From Candidatus Woesearchaeota archaeon (GTDB lineage: Archaea; Nanobdellota; Nanobdellia; Woesearchaeales; UBA11576), in the NCBI GenBank assembly GCA_030591125.1, contig JAUVBP010000005.1, forward strand, positions 1 to 14,657: a stretch of 14,657 nucleotides of DNA, written 5' to 3'. Within the stretch, counting starts at the first letter, position 1, and each line of letters begins with the position of its first letter. Positions 1 through 6,510 of this stretch are shown in pieces. Made by a program: the position numbers and the translations under genes. The notes under the pieces are model-generated. The model did no database searches, had not been told where the DNA came from, and saw only the letters and a program-made list of their open reading frames with translations.

Positions 1-737
1 AGCACGGTCTGCACTTCAGGCCTCTTGAGGACCTCATTTATCGCACCCTCATCACATGAGGAGCAGGTCGCGAATACGATCTTCTTCTTGAGCTCTGCAT
101 CCTTAAGGTTCTTCATCAGCTCATCTTTCCAGAATGCAGGGCTGGCGACTATGATATTGGCGACTCCGTGGCGTGCGGAATACTCCTGTAGTGCCTTGAT
201 TATTTCCTCATAGAAGTTCTTGGTGGGCTGTTTGACATCTGCCTTCTTCTCTACATCACCTTTGAGATTGACCAGGATTTCAAAGCCATATTTCTTCATC
301 AGTGCTATGTATGCCTCTTCCCTGTCGAACACGCAGATGAGGGTATCTGGTTTCTTCTCTTTTGCAGATTCATCAAGCCTCTGCTTGTGGTACTTGAACC
401 ACTCAGGCTTTATCAGTTTGATCTGTGTCCCTTCATCTACATTGAATGTGTGGTATGATCCTTTAGGGATATCTTCCTTTCCTTCTGCTACCTTGCCAGA
501 TACCCGCAATATATTGGAGTACTTATGGAACTCTACTTTTTCAACTTCAATCTTGAGGAAGACAGGTTTCTTGACTATCTTCTGTGACCTGTCGTCCTCT
601 CCACCTATCTTGATCTTCCTGAACGTTCTGCCTTCTACTGTATCTCCTGGATCGATGATTGTTGAGAGGCACCATTGGTCATCCAGGTTCTCAACAATCA
701 GCTTTGCTTCGTTCTTGTGAAAGTTTAAAATTTTCAT
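1..737 (-). CDS. pelA: Pelota / Dom34 mRNA surveillance protein, N-terminal part (cut by window edge)
   Basis: Archaeal pelota recognises ribosomes stalled on mRNA and, with aEF1A and ABCE1, splits them in the no-go/non-stop rescue pathway in the cytoplasm. The minus-strand frame is open from ATG at 737 to base 1, giving 245 whole codons of a protein normally about 350 residues long. The first domain (about 1-125) has the Sm-like pelota pattern: MKIL at the start, LDDQW at 18-22, DPGDTV at 29-34, RTFRKIKI at 37-44 and the characteristic GSYHTFNVDEG at 93-103. The second domain starts near residue 130 (DTLICVFDREEAYIAL) and includes IIVASPAFWKDEL at 195-207, both typical of the eRF1/pelota central domain. 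The third domain lies outside the window. The start is supported by the family N-terminus; no strong ribosome binding site is seen. The gene is divergent from the membrane-protein gene starting at 875. Confidence 0.93.
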   Translation of the reverse strand, partial: MKILNFHKNEAKLIVENLDDQWCLSTIIDPGDTVEGRTFRKIKIGGEDDRSQKIVKKPVFLKIEVEKVEFHKYSNILRVSGKVAEGKEDIPKGSYHTFNVDEGTQIKLIKPEWFKYHKQRLDESAKEKKPDTLICVFDREEAYIALMKKYGFEILVNLKGDVEKKADVKQPTKNFYEEIIKALQEYSARHGVANIIVASPAFWKDELMKNLKDAELKKKIVFATCSSCDEGAINEVLKRPEVQTV

Positions 738-749
738 TGTATACGCCCT

Positions 750-763
750 AAAAACGTGTTTTT
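750..763. promoter_or_regulatory. Palindrome AAAAAC-GT-GTTTTT in the pelA leader
   Basis: Six bases (AAAAAC, 750-755) are repeated in inverted order (GTTTTT, 758-763) around a 2-base centre. The site lies 13 bases upstream of the pelA start and downstream of the AT-rich promoter core. Its position suits a repressor site or a short leader element. It is short and A/T-rich, so chance is a real alternative. Confidence 0.25.
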
Positions 764-782
764 CGGTGTTTCAAATAGAAAG

Positions 783-809
783 ACATAAATATATAAAGAT
801 ATTTATTTT
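783..809. promoter_or_regulatory. Divergent AT-rich promoter core (TATA boxes) for pelA and the 875 gene
   Basis: The segment CATAAATATATAAAG (784-798) followed by ATATTTATTTTGG contains TATA-box matches readable on both strands. On the minus strand TATATATTTATG is centred about 50 bases before the pelA start. On the plus strand AAATATATAAAG lies about 80 bases before the start at 875, or ATATTTATTTT about 70 before it. The only other gene-free sequence here is the short leader on each side, so both genes very likely start from this region. Which element serves which gene cannot be decided by eye. Confidence 0.55.
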
Positions 810-874
810 GGCCTATAGAAAGCATATTCGGCAGTATGTCACTATGTGCTCCGTATAAAAAGGTGGACGCCCAA

Positions 875-2083
875 ATGTTCAGAGAATACCCCCCCAAAAA
901 GAGAGTCCTTTCCAGAAAAGCCCAGGATGCTGGAAACGCAGCGACTCTTATCGCAGTCATCGCACTTCTTATCATATTTTACTTGCTCTTCATCCCTCCA
1001 AGTTTCAGGGATCAGATACTTGAGGGCAATGATACTTCTGATGGCGGTTCAGCTGCCACAGGCTCTAATGCTACAATACTACGGTCCAGTCCAGGAACCC
1101 TGTCAAAGATATCTTCAGAGGAGATAGAGCATAACGTCCCTTCTGTGGTGCTCTATTCAAAGACAGAGGCGAAGGTGCTAGACTCTTTTCCTTCGGCTCT
1201 TGCCAAGAGGTCAGTTTTTGGTTCTAAGCCTGCTTCTATCCAGTTCACGATCGATGATCTTACCAATACTGAAGAGGTATTACTTTCATTCCTTGATAAG
1301 AAGCGGAAAGGTGCTCTTATAGTAAAGGCTAATGGGAATGAGATATTCCGGAACGAGATAACATCAGAGAATCCTGCTCCGATAAGGATAAACAAGAAGT
1401 TCCTTATCCAGGGGTCTAACCAGATTGACTTTGAGGCTGAGAGTGTAGGCATCAGGTTCTGGCGGGTCAATAGGCACCAGCTTGAGAACCTCCAGCTGAC
1501 TGCAGATGTGAGTGACGTCTCAAGGCAGATGAGCAGGAACATCCTGATAGTCTCTGCGACTGAGAAGGCGAACGTGAAGCGCGCGATACTTCGTTTTACC
1601 CCTGACTGTGTGATCGGGAAGACTGGCAAGCTCAATGTTTTGATCAACCAGCATTCTATCTACTATTCCGTGCCTGATTGTGGGGGAAGGATAGCGATTG
1701 AGTTCACGCCTGACGTCTTGCGTGAGGGTGAGAACACGATTGTCTTTGACAGTGAACAGGGTAGCTACCTGATTGACCTGATACGGATAACTTCAGAGTT
1801 GAAGGACGTGATGCAGCCTGCATATTATTTTGAAGTGGGTCCTGAGTTGATGACTGATGTGAGGACTGGCCATAAGGATATACTCCTTGAGTTGACTTTC
1901 ACAGAAGGTAAGGAGCAGAAGTCAGGCGCGCTCAACATCAACGGTAGGGAGACAGGAATATTCCAGACCGAGAGGGTATACTCCAAGAACATCAATGATT
2001 ATGTCATAGAGGGCAACAACGCCATCAAGATACTTCCTGATACTGTGCTTGAGATCGTGAGCATGGATGTGATCCAGAAGTAA
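875..2083 (+). CDS. Single-pass membrane protein with three repeated beta-sandwich-like domains
   Basis: I do not recognise a named family. The N-terminus is basic, followed by one membrane segment at about 22-41 (AATLIAVIALLIIFYLLFIP), so the bulk probably lies outside the cell as a signal-anchored protein. After a Ser/Thr/Gly-rich linker come three similar units at about 134-209, 236-308 and 335-400. Each has a hydrophobic strand with an 'NG/NQ' turn (IVKANGNEIF, NVLINQHSIY, LNINGRETGIF) followed some 25-30 residues later by 'GxNxI' (GSNQIDF, GENTIVF, GNNAIKI). Cys245 and Cys269 in the middle unit could form a disulfide. I chose ATG 875 (402 residues) because AGGTGG lies at 861-866, 8 bases upstream. 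An ATG at 836 would add 13 residues and has no ribosome binding site. The gene opens the plus-strand block of surface-type genes, but 141 bases separate it from the next gene. The predicted fold is inference. Confidence 0.8.
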   Translation: MFREYPPKKRVLSRKAQDAGNAATLIAVIALLIIFYLLFIPPSFRDQILEGNDTSDGGSAATGSNATILRSSPGTLSKISSEEIEHNVPSVVLYSKTEAKVLDSFPSALAKRSVFGSKPASIQFTIDDLTNTEEVLLSFLDKKRKGALIVKANGNEIFRNEITSENPAPIRINKKFLIQGSNQIDFEAESVGIRFWRVNRHQLENLQLTADVSDVSRQMSRNILIVSATEKANVKRAILRFTPDCVIGKTGKLNVLINQHSIYYSVPDCGGRIAIEFTPDVLREGENTIVFDSEQGSYLIDLIRITSELKDVMQPAYYFEVGPELMTDVRTGHKDILLELTFTEGKEQKSGALNINGRETGIFQTERVYSKNINDYVIEGNNAIKILPDTVLEIVSMDVIQK

Positions 2084-2140
2084 GATAGTGATCGTGAAAT
2101 CCTATCCTGAGTTTCATTTTACGCGTGTAATAACTAAAAC

Positions 2141-2158
2141 TTGCAAATATGCAATTTT
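2141..2158. promoter_or_regulatory. Short inverted repeat followed by T-run between 875 and 2225 genes
   Basis: TTGCA (2141-2145), four bases, TGCAA (2150-2154), then TTTTT from 2154. This could help end the upstream transcript or be part of the promoter region of the next gene. The stem is only five base pairs, so support is weak. Confidence 0.25.
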
Positions 2159-2166
2159 TGGGATTA

Positions 2167-2196
2167 ACGCTGACAGGCATATACGCCTGTCTGCGT
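2167..2196. promoter_or_regulatory. 12-bp-arm palindrome around a TATA-like centre, upstream of the 2225 gene
   Basis: ACGC-T-GACAGGC (2167-2178) pairs with GCCTGTC-T-GCGT (2185-2196) around the 6-base centre ATATAC. Eleven of twelve pairs are perfect, with a single T/T mismatch. The centre reads CATATAC, a TATA-like element about 44 bases before ATG 2225. This is the same distance seen for the TATA boxes of the lipoprotein genes at 5527 and 6511. Two readings fit: an operator over the core promoter, or, if transcription starts further upstream, an RNA hairpin ten bases before the ribosome binding site GAGGTGA (2207-2213). Confidence 0.55.
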
Positions 2197-2224
2197 AAAT
2201 AAAAAAGAGGTGACAGTAGTTCTG

Positions 2225-4444
2225 ATGCACTTACGACAGTTTCCACGAATTCTGAAGCGGTTACATTCTGATAAGAGAGCTATTGTTCCGGTTATTGCAG
2301 CGGTAGCCAGGGGTTTGGCTGTTGCGGGAAAGGGTGCTGCTAAAGGTGCCGCAGCTGCTGGCCGTGCAGCAGGTAAAGCTGCTGGCAAGGTCGCTTCAAG
2401 ATTAAGTAAGGGTGCAGCTAAAGCAGGGCAGGCTGCAGAGCAGACGGCTGTCAAGACAGAACAGGTTGCTGCAAGTGCTACAGCGGGCGGGACTGCAGGT
2501 GGTGCTGTAGGAGCCGCGTCAAAGGCTGCATCTGCCACAAGTGCAGAAGCCAAGTTTTCACAGACAGTCACCGAAAAGATGTCTTCTATGAACAAGCAGC
2601 TTGGTCAGATAGGTAATGTTGCAGGAGGAGCACCCGGACAGCCTGCGCAGGTGCCTGGTGAGATTAAGATAGATGTGCCGAAGCAGGAGCCGGCAGAAGC
2701 ACAATCCCCATCTACAACATTTCAGCAACCCAGTTCTCAGGGAGCACCACCCGAAGGTGCAGTTGACCCAGCAACAGGAGGTCGTTTAAATGCGGCAGGC
2801 AAATTTATCAAAAAAGGGGCATTGGGCGGAGCTAAACTTGGAGCCAGAGGCATTGGCGCTTTTGGCAAGAAGATGTTTGAGCAAGGAGAGGGGGGTCACT
2901 CGCCTAATATAGCAACTACCCTGGTTACTGTTGCAGGGGTACTTGTATCGCTTCTGACATTCAATTCATCAGGGATATCTGGTGTTATGAAGATCCTTCC
3001 TTTCGTTTTATTCATAATATCTATGGCCATGATAATTTTCAGCATGGGTAAGAGCGTGCCTGGTTGGGTCATTCTTATAGCCACTTCAGGTTTTTGGGTA
3101 TACAGCTCCTCGGGTATGGCAGGACTTCCTGCATTGATACCTCTTTTTCTTGTGCTTGCAGGCATCATCCTGCTTGATAAGACAAAAGAGCATAGAGGTA
3201 TGGGTAGCTGGTTTGTTTTGGTTGCAATATTTACCTTGGCGTTCTACCTGTTTATGATATACACAGCACCCTATGCTACGGCTGCAATATCCGAAGGAGG
3301 AGGCGCATTTCAGTTGGCTTCTGAATCTGCTGAGGAGACTGCTAAGGTCGGAAGTAAGGGTGGAACAAGCGCCCTACAGAAGGCTATCCAGTCATTCAAT
3401 AAGCAGAAGGCTGCAGCCACTGGTCAGCGTGTCGAAGGAGAGGTAGATACGAAAGCACAGGAGGATGCCAAGCTTGAATTGCTTGATGATTTCCTTGAGA
3501 ATCCCAAGACCGTCAATGAGAACCTGTTGGATTTCCTTGAGATGCGCGCCAGGGTAATGGCTTTTGATGCAAAGACCGAGATACATGTGGCAGTCACCTG
3601 TCATCTTCAGTCCGAGGAAGAGGCAGCAGAGTGGAGACGGACATATTCTACTGCAAGGAGGGGAGGCCTGAACAAGAACCCAGGGTCTATCCAGAATGTG
3701 GACCCTGGTGAGATAACTGGCAAGGACTTCACTAAAAAATTGATATGCACTCCGGATATCAAGGCGCATAATCAGGCAAGGAATGAAAAGACTGATTGCG
3801 GAGATTATATCGTGACGATATCTGCTCAGGCAGACCACCTTAGGACAGATGCGCAGCTGCAGAATTACATACTTGATGAAAAGACATATGAGCAGGCACT
3901 TTACAACTATGCTGAGGCAAAGGATACGACTTTATCCTATAAGGAACGTCTTTCAGCAACAAAGAAGATATTTCCTGAAGTTGAGGGTTACAAGTCTAAG
4001 TCATATGTCGGCCCTATAAAGGTCACTATGTCTACGCTTGAGTCGCCTTTGATACCTATAAGTGACCGAGGGACCAACCTTGCATTGACTGTAGCTGTGG
4101 AAAACAATGCTGATGGTTGGCTTCGAGGAATAAATGACTTGGAGATAACAATACCTGCTTCACTCTCACCGAGAATGGATGCTTGCAGAGGTTGGAAATC
4201 TGAAGGTAATAAGTTGATCCTTACAGAGACATATCTGAAGACTGTTGATTTTGAGGCAGTCCCTAAAGGCGAGCAGGCAGTTTTCCCTTCATGTCCTCTT
4301 GTCCCTATAGACCTGGCAGGGCTTACAGAACCTTCGCAGGTCGAATTCCTTGCGATGGTGGATTATAATTACATCATACAGAAGCCTTATGATATTGAGG
4401 TCAGGAACGAGACAGGTGGCAAGTGCGTAAAGAAGAAAAAATGA
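2225..4444 (+). CDS. Large polytopic membrane protein with Ala/Gly-rich N-terminus and extracytoplasmic beta C-domain
   Basis: I cannot assign a named family. Residue numbers are for a 739-residue protein from ATG 2225, preceded by GAGGTGA at 2207-2213. GTG 2210 is in frame but has no ribosome binding site. Residues 1-25 are basic with a short hydrophobic stretch (RAIVPVIAAVARGLAVAG) that loosely recalls an archaeal pilin-type signal. Residues 35-110 are rich in Ala, Gly and Lys, and 130-190 are rich in Pro, Gln and Ser. About five membrane segments follow near 230-246, 256-274, 279-295, 299-317 and 328-347. The remaining roughly 390 residues hold six cysteines (459, 508, 525, 654, 690, 734). 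The last 140 residues (GPIKVTMSTLE onward, with Cys654/Cys690 and ending in a VDYNYIIQKPYDIEV strand) resemble the C-terminal domain of the three lipoproteins downstream. The stop lies 29 bases before the next start, which indicates co-transcription. A role as membrane anchor of a surface complex is inference. Confidence 0.82.
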   Translation: MHLRQFPRILKRLHSDKRAIVPVIAAVARGLAVAGKGAAKGAAAAGRAAGKAAGKVASRLSKGAAKAGQAAEQTAVKTEQVAASATAGGTAGGAVGAASKAASATSAEAKFSQTVTEKMSSMNKQLGQIGNVAGGAPGQPAQVPGEIKIDVPKQEPAEAQSPSTTFQQPSSQGAPPEGAVDPATGGRLNAAGKFIKKGALGGAKLGARGIGAFGKKMFEQGEGGHSPNIATTLVTVAGVLVSLLTFNSSGISGVMKILPFVLFIISMAMIIFSMGKSVPGWVILIATSGFWVYSSSGMAGLPALIPLFLVLAGIILLDKTKEHRGMGSWFVLVAIFTLAFYLFMIYTAPYATAAISEGGGAFQLASESAEETAKVGSKGGTSALQKAIQSFNKQKAAATGQRVEGEVDTKAQEDAKLELLDDFLENPKTVNENLLDFLEMRARVMAFDAKTEIHVAVTCHLQSEEEAAEWRRTYSTARRGGLNKNPGSIQNVDPGEITGKDFTKKLICTPDIKAHNQARNEKTDCGDYIVTISAQADHLRTDAQLQNYILDEKTYEQALYNYAEAKDTTLSYKERLSATKKIFPEVEGYKSKSYVGPIKVTMSTLESPLIPISDRGTNLALTVAVENNADGWLRGINDLEITIPASLSPRMDACRGWKSEGNKLILTETYLKTVDFEAVPKGEQAVFPSCPLVPIDLAGLTEPSQVEFLAMVDYNYIIQKPYDIEVRNETGGKCVKKKK

Positions 4445-4473
4445 ACCGCCAAGGTTTAAGTTTTGGTGCTAAA

Positions 4474-5451
4474 ATGGATACAAAAAATAAAAACTCGATT
4501 GCATTGGTTGCTGTACTGGCATTGGTTCTGCTGATGTTGGTAGGTTGCGGTTTCCAAAAAGGGAGCGGTAGCGATATAGAGAGCTATGATTTCCGCAGAG
4601 GTTCTGACGGGATATCGATGAAGTTTGCTGAAGGACTGCCTCCTGATCTGCTTTACATAGGCACAGACTTCAGCACCGGTCTGAAGCTGAAGAATCTTGG
4701 TGCATATGATGTTGATACAAAGGCCACATTGAAGATCACTATGCCTGATATGACTGCTTTCCAGTTCAATGATGGTAATGAACAGCAGGTAACACTCAAC
4801 GGTAAATCGTTATATATCCGGGAAGGTGAAGAGAACATGTTCATATTTCCTATGAAAGCACTATGTTTTCCAGGTTATAATGGGCCGGATGATTTTATCC
4901 TGAAGAATTATTCTCGTAAGATGAAAGCCAGTCTCTGCTATTATTATGAGACCACTGCTAATTCGGACATATGTATTGACACGCTTCATTACATGCGTCA
5001 ACCTCATGAGAAGATTGAGTGTTCCATGAAGGATGCTGCTCTCTCCGGAGGGCAGGGAGGTCCTGTAGGTGTCACACGCATAGCTCCTCAGATAATCCCT
5101 CAGTCCGCTGAAGAGGTTCTTGTGCAGTTGAGCATATCTTTCAAGAAGCTGAAAGGTTCAGACCATAAGATATTCAACCCCGGCAAGACTTGCGGGGATC
5201 TTAAAGGTCAGAACGATGTTGCCATCCAGGTGGAGATGGGTGGTCAGCCTTTGACCTGTGAGCCTTCAACAATCAAGCTTAAGGACAAGGATTCAGTAGG
5301 TACTGTGTGCAAAAGACGCGTTGCGGTGAATATGGGTGCGTTCTCATCCCCAGTCACTGTAAACATGAGATACCAGGTACAGCAGTCTTTGCTGAAGCAG
5401 CTTACTGTACAGCCGCCTCCAGGAGGGACTGATTGCAGCTCTTTAAGCTGA
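4474..5451 (+). CDS. Lipoprotein paralogue 1 (six-cysteine beta-domain surface protein)
   Basis: This is a predicted lipoprotein of 325 residues. A short basic N-terminus and hydrophobic stretch end in the lipobox LVGC, with Cys25 as the lipidated residue, so the mature protein should sit on the outer face of the membrane. An N-terminal domain (SDGISMKFAEGLPPDLL, then FSTGLKLKNLGAYDV) has the look of an immunoglobulin-like beta fold. Next comes the conserved CYYYETTANSDICID segment (Cys155, Cys167), Cys183, the GGPVGV motif near 195-200 and a C-terminal domain with Cys240, Cys262 and Cys279. Cys131 and Cys321 are extra. I chose ATG 4474 because GGTG lies five bases upstream and it gives a normal signal length. 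ATG 4441, which overlaps the previous stop as ATGA, and GTG 4423 are alternatives. No separate promoter is evident, so it is probably transcribed with the 2225 gene. Its ligand or partner is unknown. Confidence 0.85.
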   Translation: MDTKNKNSIALVAVLALVLLMLVGCGFQKGSGSDIESYDFRRGSDGISMKFAEGLPPDLLYIGTDFSTGLKLKNLGAYDVDTKATLKITMPDMTAFQFNDGNEQQVTLNGKSLYIREGEENMFIFPMKALCFPGYNGPDDFILKNYSRKMKASLCYYYETTANSDICIDTLHYMRQPHEKIECSMKDAALSGGQGGPVGVTRIAPQIIPQSAEEVLVQLSISFKKLKGSDHKIFNPGKTCGDLKGQNDVAIQVEMGGQPLTCEPSTIKLKDKDSVGTVCKRRVAVNMGAFSSPVTVNMRYQVQQSLLKQLTVQPPPGGTDCSSLS

Positions 5452-5479
5452 TTTTAGGCATCATTTTCACCGAAAAGTA

Positions 5480-5487
5480 TTTATATG
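5480..5487 (+). promoter_or_regulatory. TATA box of lipoprotein gene 2
   Basis: CGAAAAG followed by TATTTATATG gives a purine-rich BRE-like stretch (5471-5477) and a strong TATA box. Its centre lies about 44 bases before ATG 5527, predicting a transcript start near 5509 and a leader of about 18 bases that contains GAGG (5514-5517). The lipoprotein gene can therefore be transcribed independently of its upstream neighbour. Confidence 0.7.
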
Positions 5488-5526
5488 CTAAAACAGAAGA
5501 TTCATTACTGAAAGAGGCGTAAAAAG

Positions 5527-6462
5527 ATGGTAAACAATAAGATGATGGTCGCTTTGGCGTTTTCTCTGATAGCGTTGATGCTTACAGGCTGCGGTTTCCA
5601 GTCAGGGACCGATGGGCCTCCTGTTTCTGCAGAGTTTACAGCCACAGGTACAGAAGGTATTGTGATGAAGTTTTTGCCTGATCAACCGCCATCTAAAGTA
5701 TACACCGGTTCACCTATTAATTTCATTGTGGAACTTAGGAACAGGGGAACTCATGATGTACAGAACGGCATGTTCTATCTTACGGGTTTTGATCCTGGGA
5801 TAATCACAGGAATGCCTCTATATAAGGACTTGGAAGGGACATTGGAAGGTAAGTCTCAGTATAATCCTGAAGGAGGTTACACTACATTGGAATTCGCAAG
5901 TTCTACTATAACGCTGCCTTCTGCCATGCCGAATTACAAGCCTACTTTCATGCTGACTGCGTGTTACAACTATAGGACTGCTGCAACGCCATTGGTGTGT
6001 GTAGATTCAAATCCTCTTGACACATCTTCAGATAAGGCGTGTAGGGTACAGAAAGTCTACTCAACAGGTAGTCAGGGAGCTCCTGTCTCTGTACAGAGCA
6101 TCGAATCTGAGGCTCGACCTAATGGTATGTATTTCAGGATCCATGTGGCTAACACTGCAGGAGGCACGGACCAGGCCAGCGGTACTGTTTTTGATACTGG
6201 TGCGATGGGAAGCTGCCCTGGGGGACTCCAGTATACTGATCTCAATATTGTAACATACACTATATCAATCTCTAGCAGTGTCCTGGATTGTAATCCTAAG
6301 AGCCCGCTCAGGCTGGTCAACAATAAAGGGACAATATTCTGTAGCTATATTCCGTCTGCTTTACCTGCTTACCAGACCCCTCTTGAGATTGAGCTGAACT
6401 ATGGCTATAAGAGTTCGACAAGTAAAGTAGTAAATATAGAGAATCTTCACTTCGCTAGATGA
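5527..6462 (+). CDS. Lipoprotein paralogue 2 (six-cysteine beta-domain surface protein)
   Basis: This 311-residue predicted lipoprotein has lipobox LTGC at 19-22, and the sequence right after it (CGFQSG) closely matches paralogue 1 (CGFQKG). The N-terminal domain carries EGIVMKFLPDQPPSKVY and FIVELRNRGTHDV, the same pattern as its neighbours. The conserved cysteine segment is CYNYRTAATPLVCVD (Cys146, Cys158), with Cys172 after it, then GAPVSV at 185-190, Cys230, Cys255 and Cys272. The chain ends in the IELNYGYKSSTSKVVNIE strand. Spacing between the first two conserved cysteines (11 residues) is identical in all three paralogues. GAGG nine bases upstream supports ATG 5527, and the gene has its own TATA box. 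No catalytic motif is visible, so binding or structural work at the cell surface is the likeliest role (inference). Confidence 0.87.
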   Translation: MVNNKMMVALAFSLIALMLTGCGFQSGTDGPPVSAEFTATGTEGIVMKFLPDQPPSKVYTGSPINFIVELRNRGTHDVQNGMFYLTGFDPGIITGMPLYKDLEGTLEGKSQYNPEGGYTTLEFASSTITLPSAMPNYKPTFMLTACYNYRTAATPLVCVDSNPLDTSSDKACRVQKVYSTGSQGAPVSVQSIESEARPNGMYFRIHVANTAGGTDQASGTVFDTGAMGSCPGGLQYTDLNIVTYTISISSSVLDCNPKSPLRLVNNKGTIFCSYIPSALPAYQTPLEIELNYGYKSSTSKVVNIENLHFAR

Positions 6463-6467
6463 TTTTC

Positions 6468-6473
6468 ATATAT
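6468..6473 (+). promoter_or_regulatory. Possible TATA box of lipoprotein gene 3
   Basis: TTTTCATATATCAG just after the preceding stop codon contains ATATAT centred about 41 bases before ATG 6511. This is nearly the spacing seen for the 5527 gene and would give a leader of about 15 bases around the ribosome binding site. The gap of only 48 bases also allows simple read-through from the upstream gene. Confidence 0.4.
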
Positions 6474-6510
6474 CAGATTCCAAACGGTTAGACAAAGGAG
6501 GAAAATAAAA

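Noticed and set aside
220..720. Plus-strand reading frame of 166 codons
   Set aside because: It is antisense to pelA, whose domain motifs are clear.
2164..2595. Ala/Pro-rich minus-strand reading frame of 143 codons
   Set aside because: It is the mirror of the Ala/Gly-rich N-terminal coding region of the 739-residue protein; GC-rich Ala codons read as Ala/Cys/Pro on the other strand. It has no ribosome binding site and no family signal.
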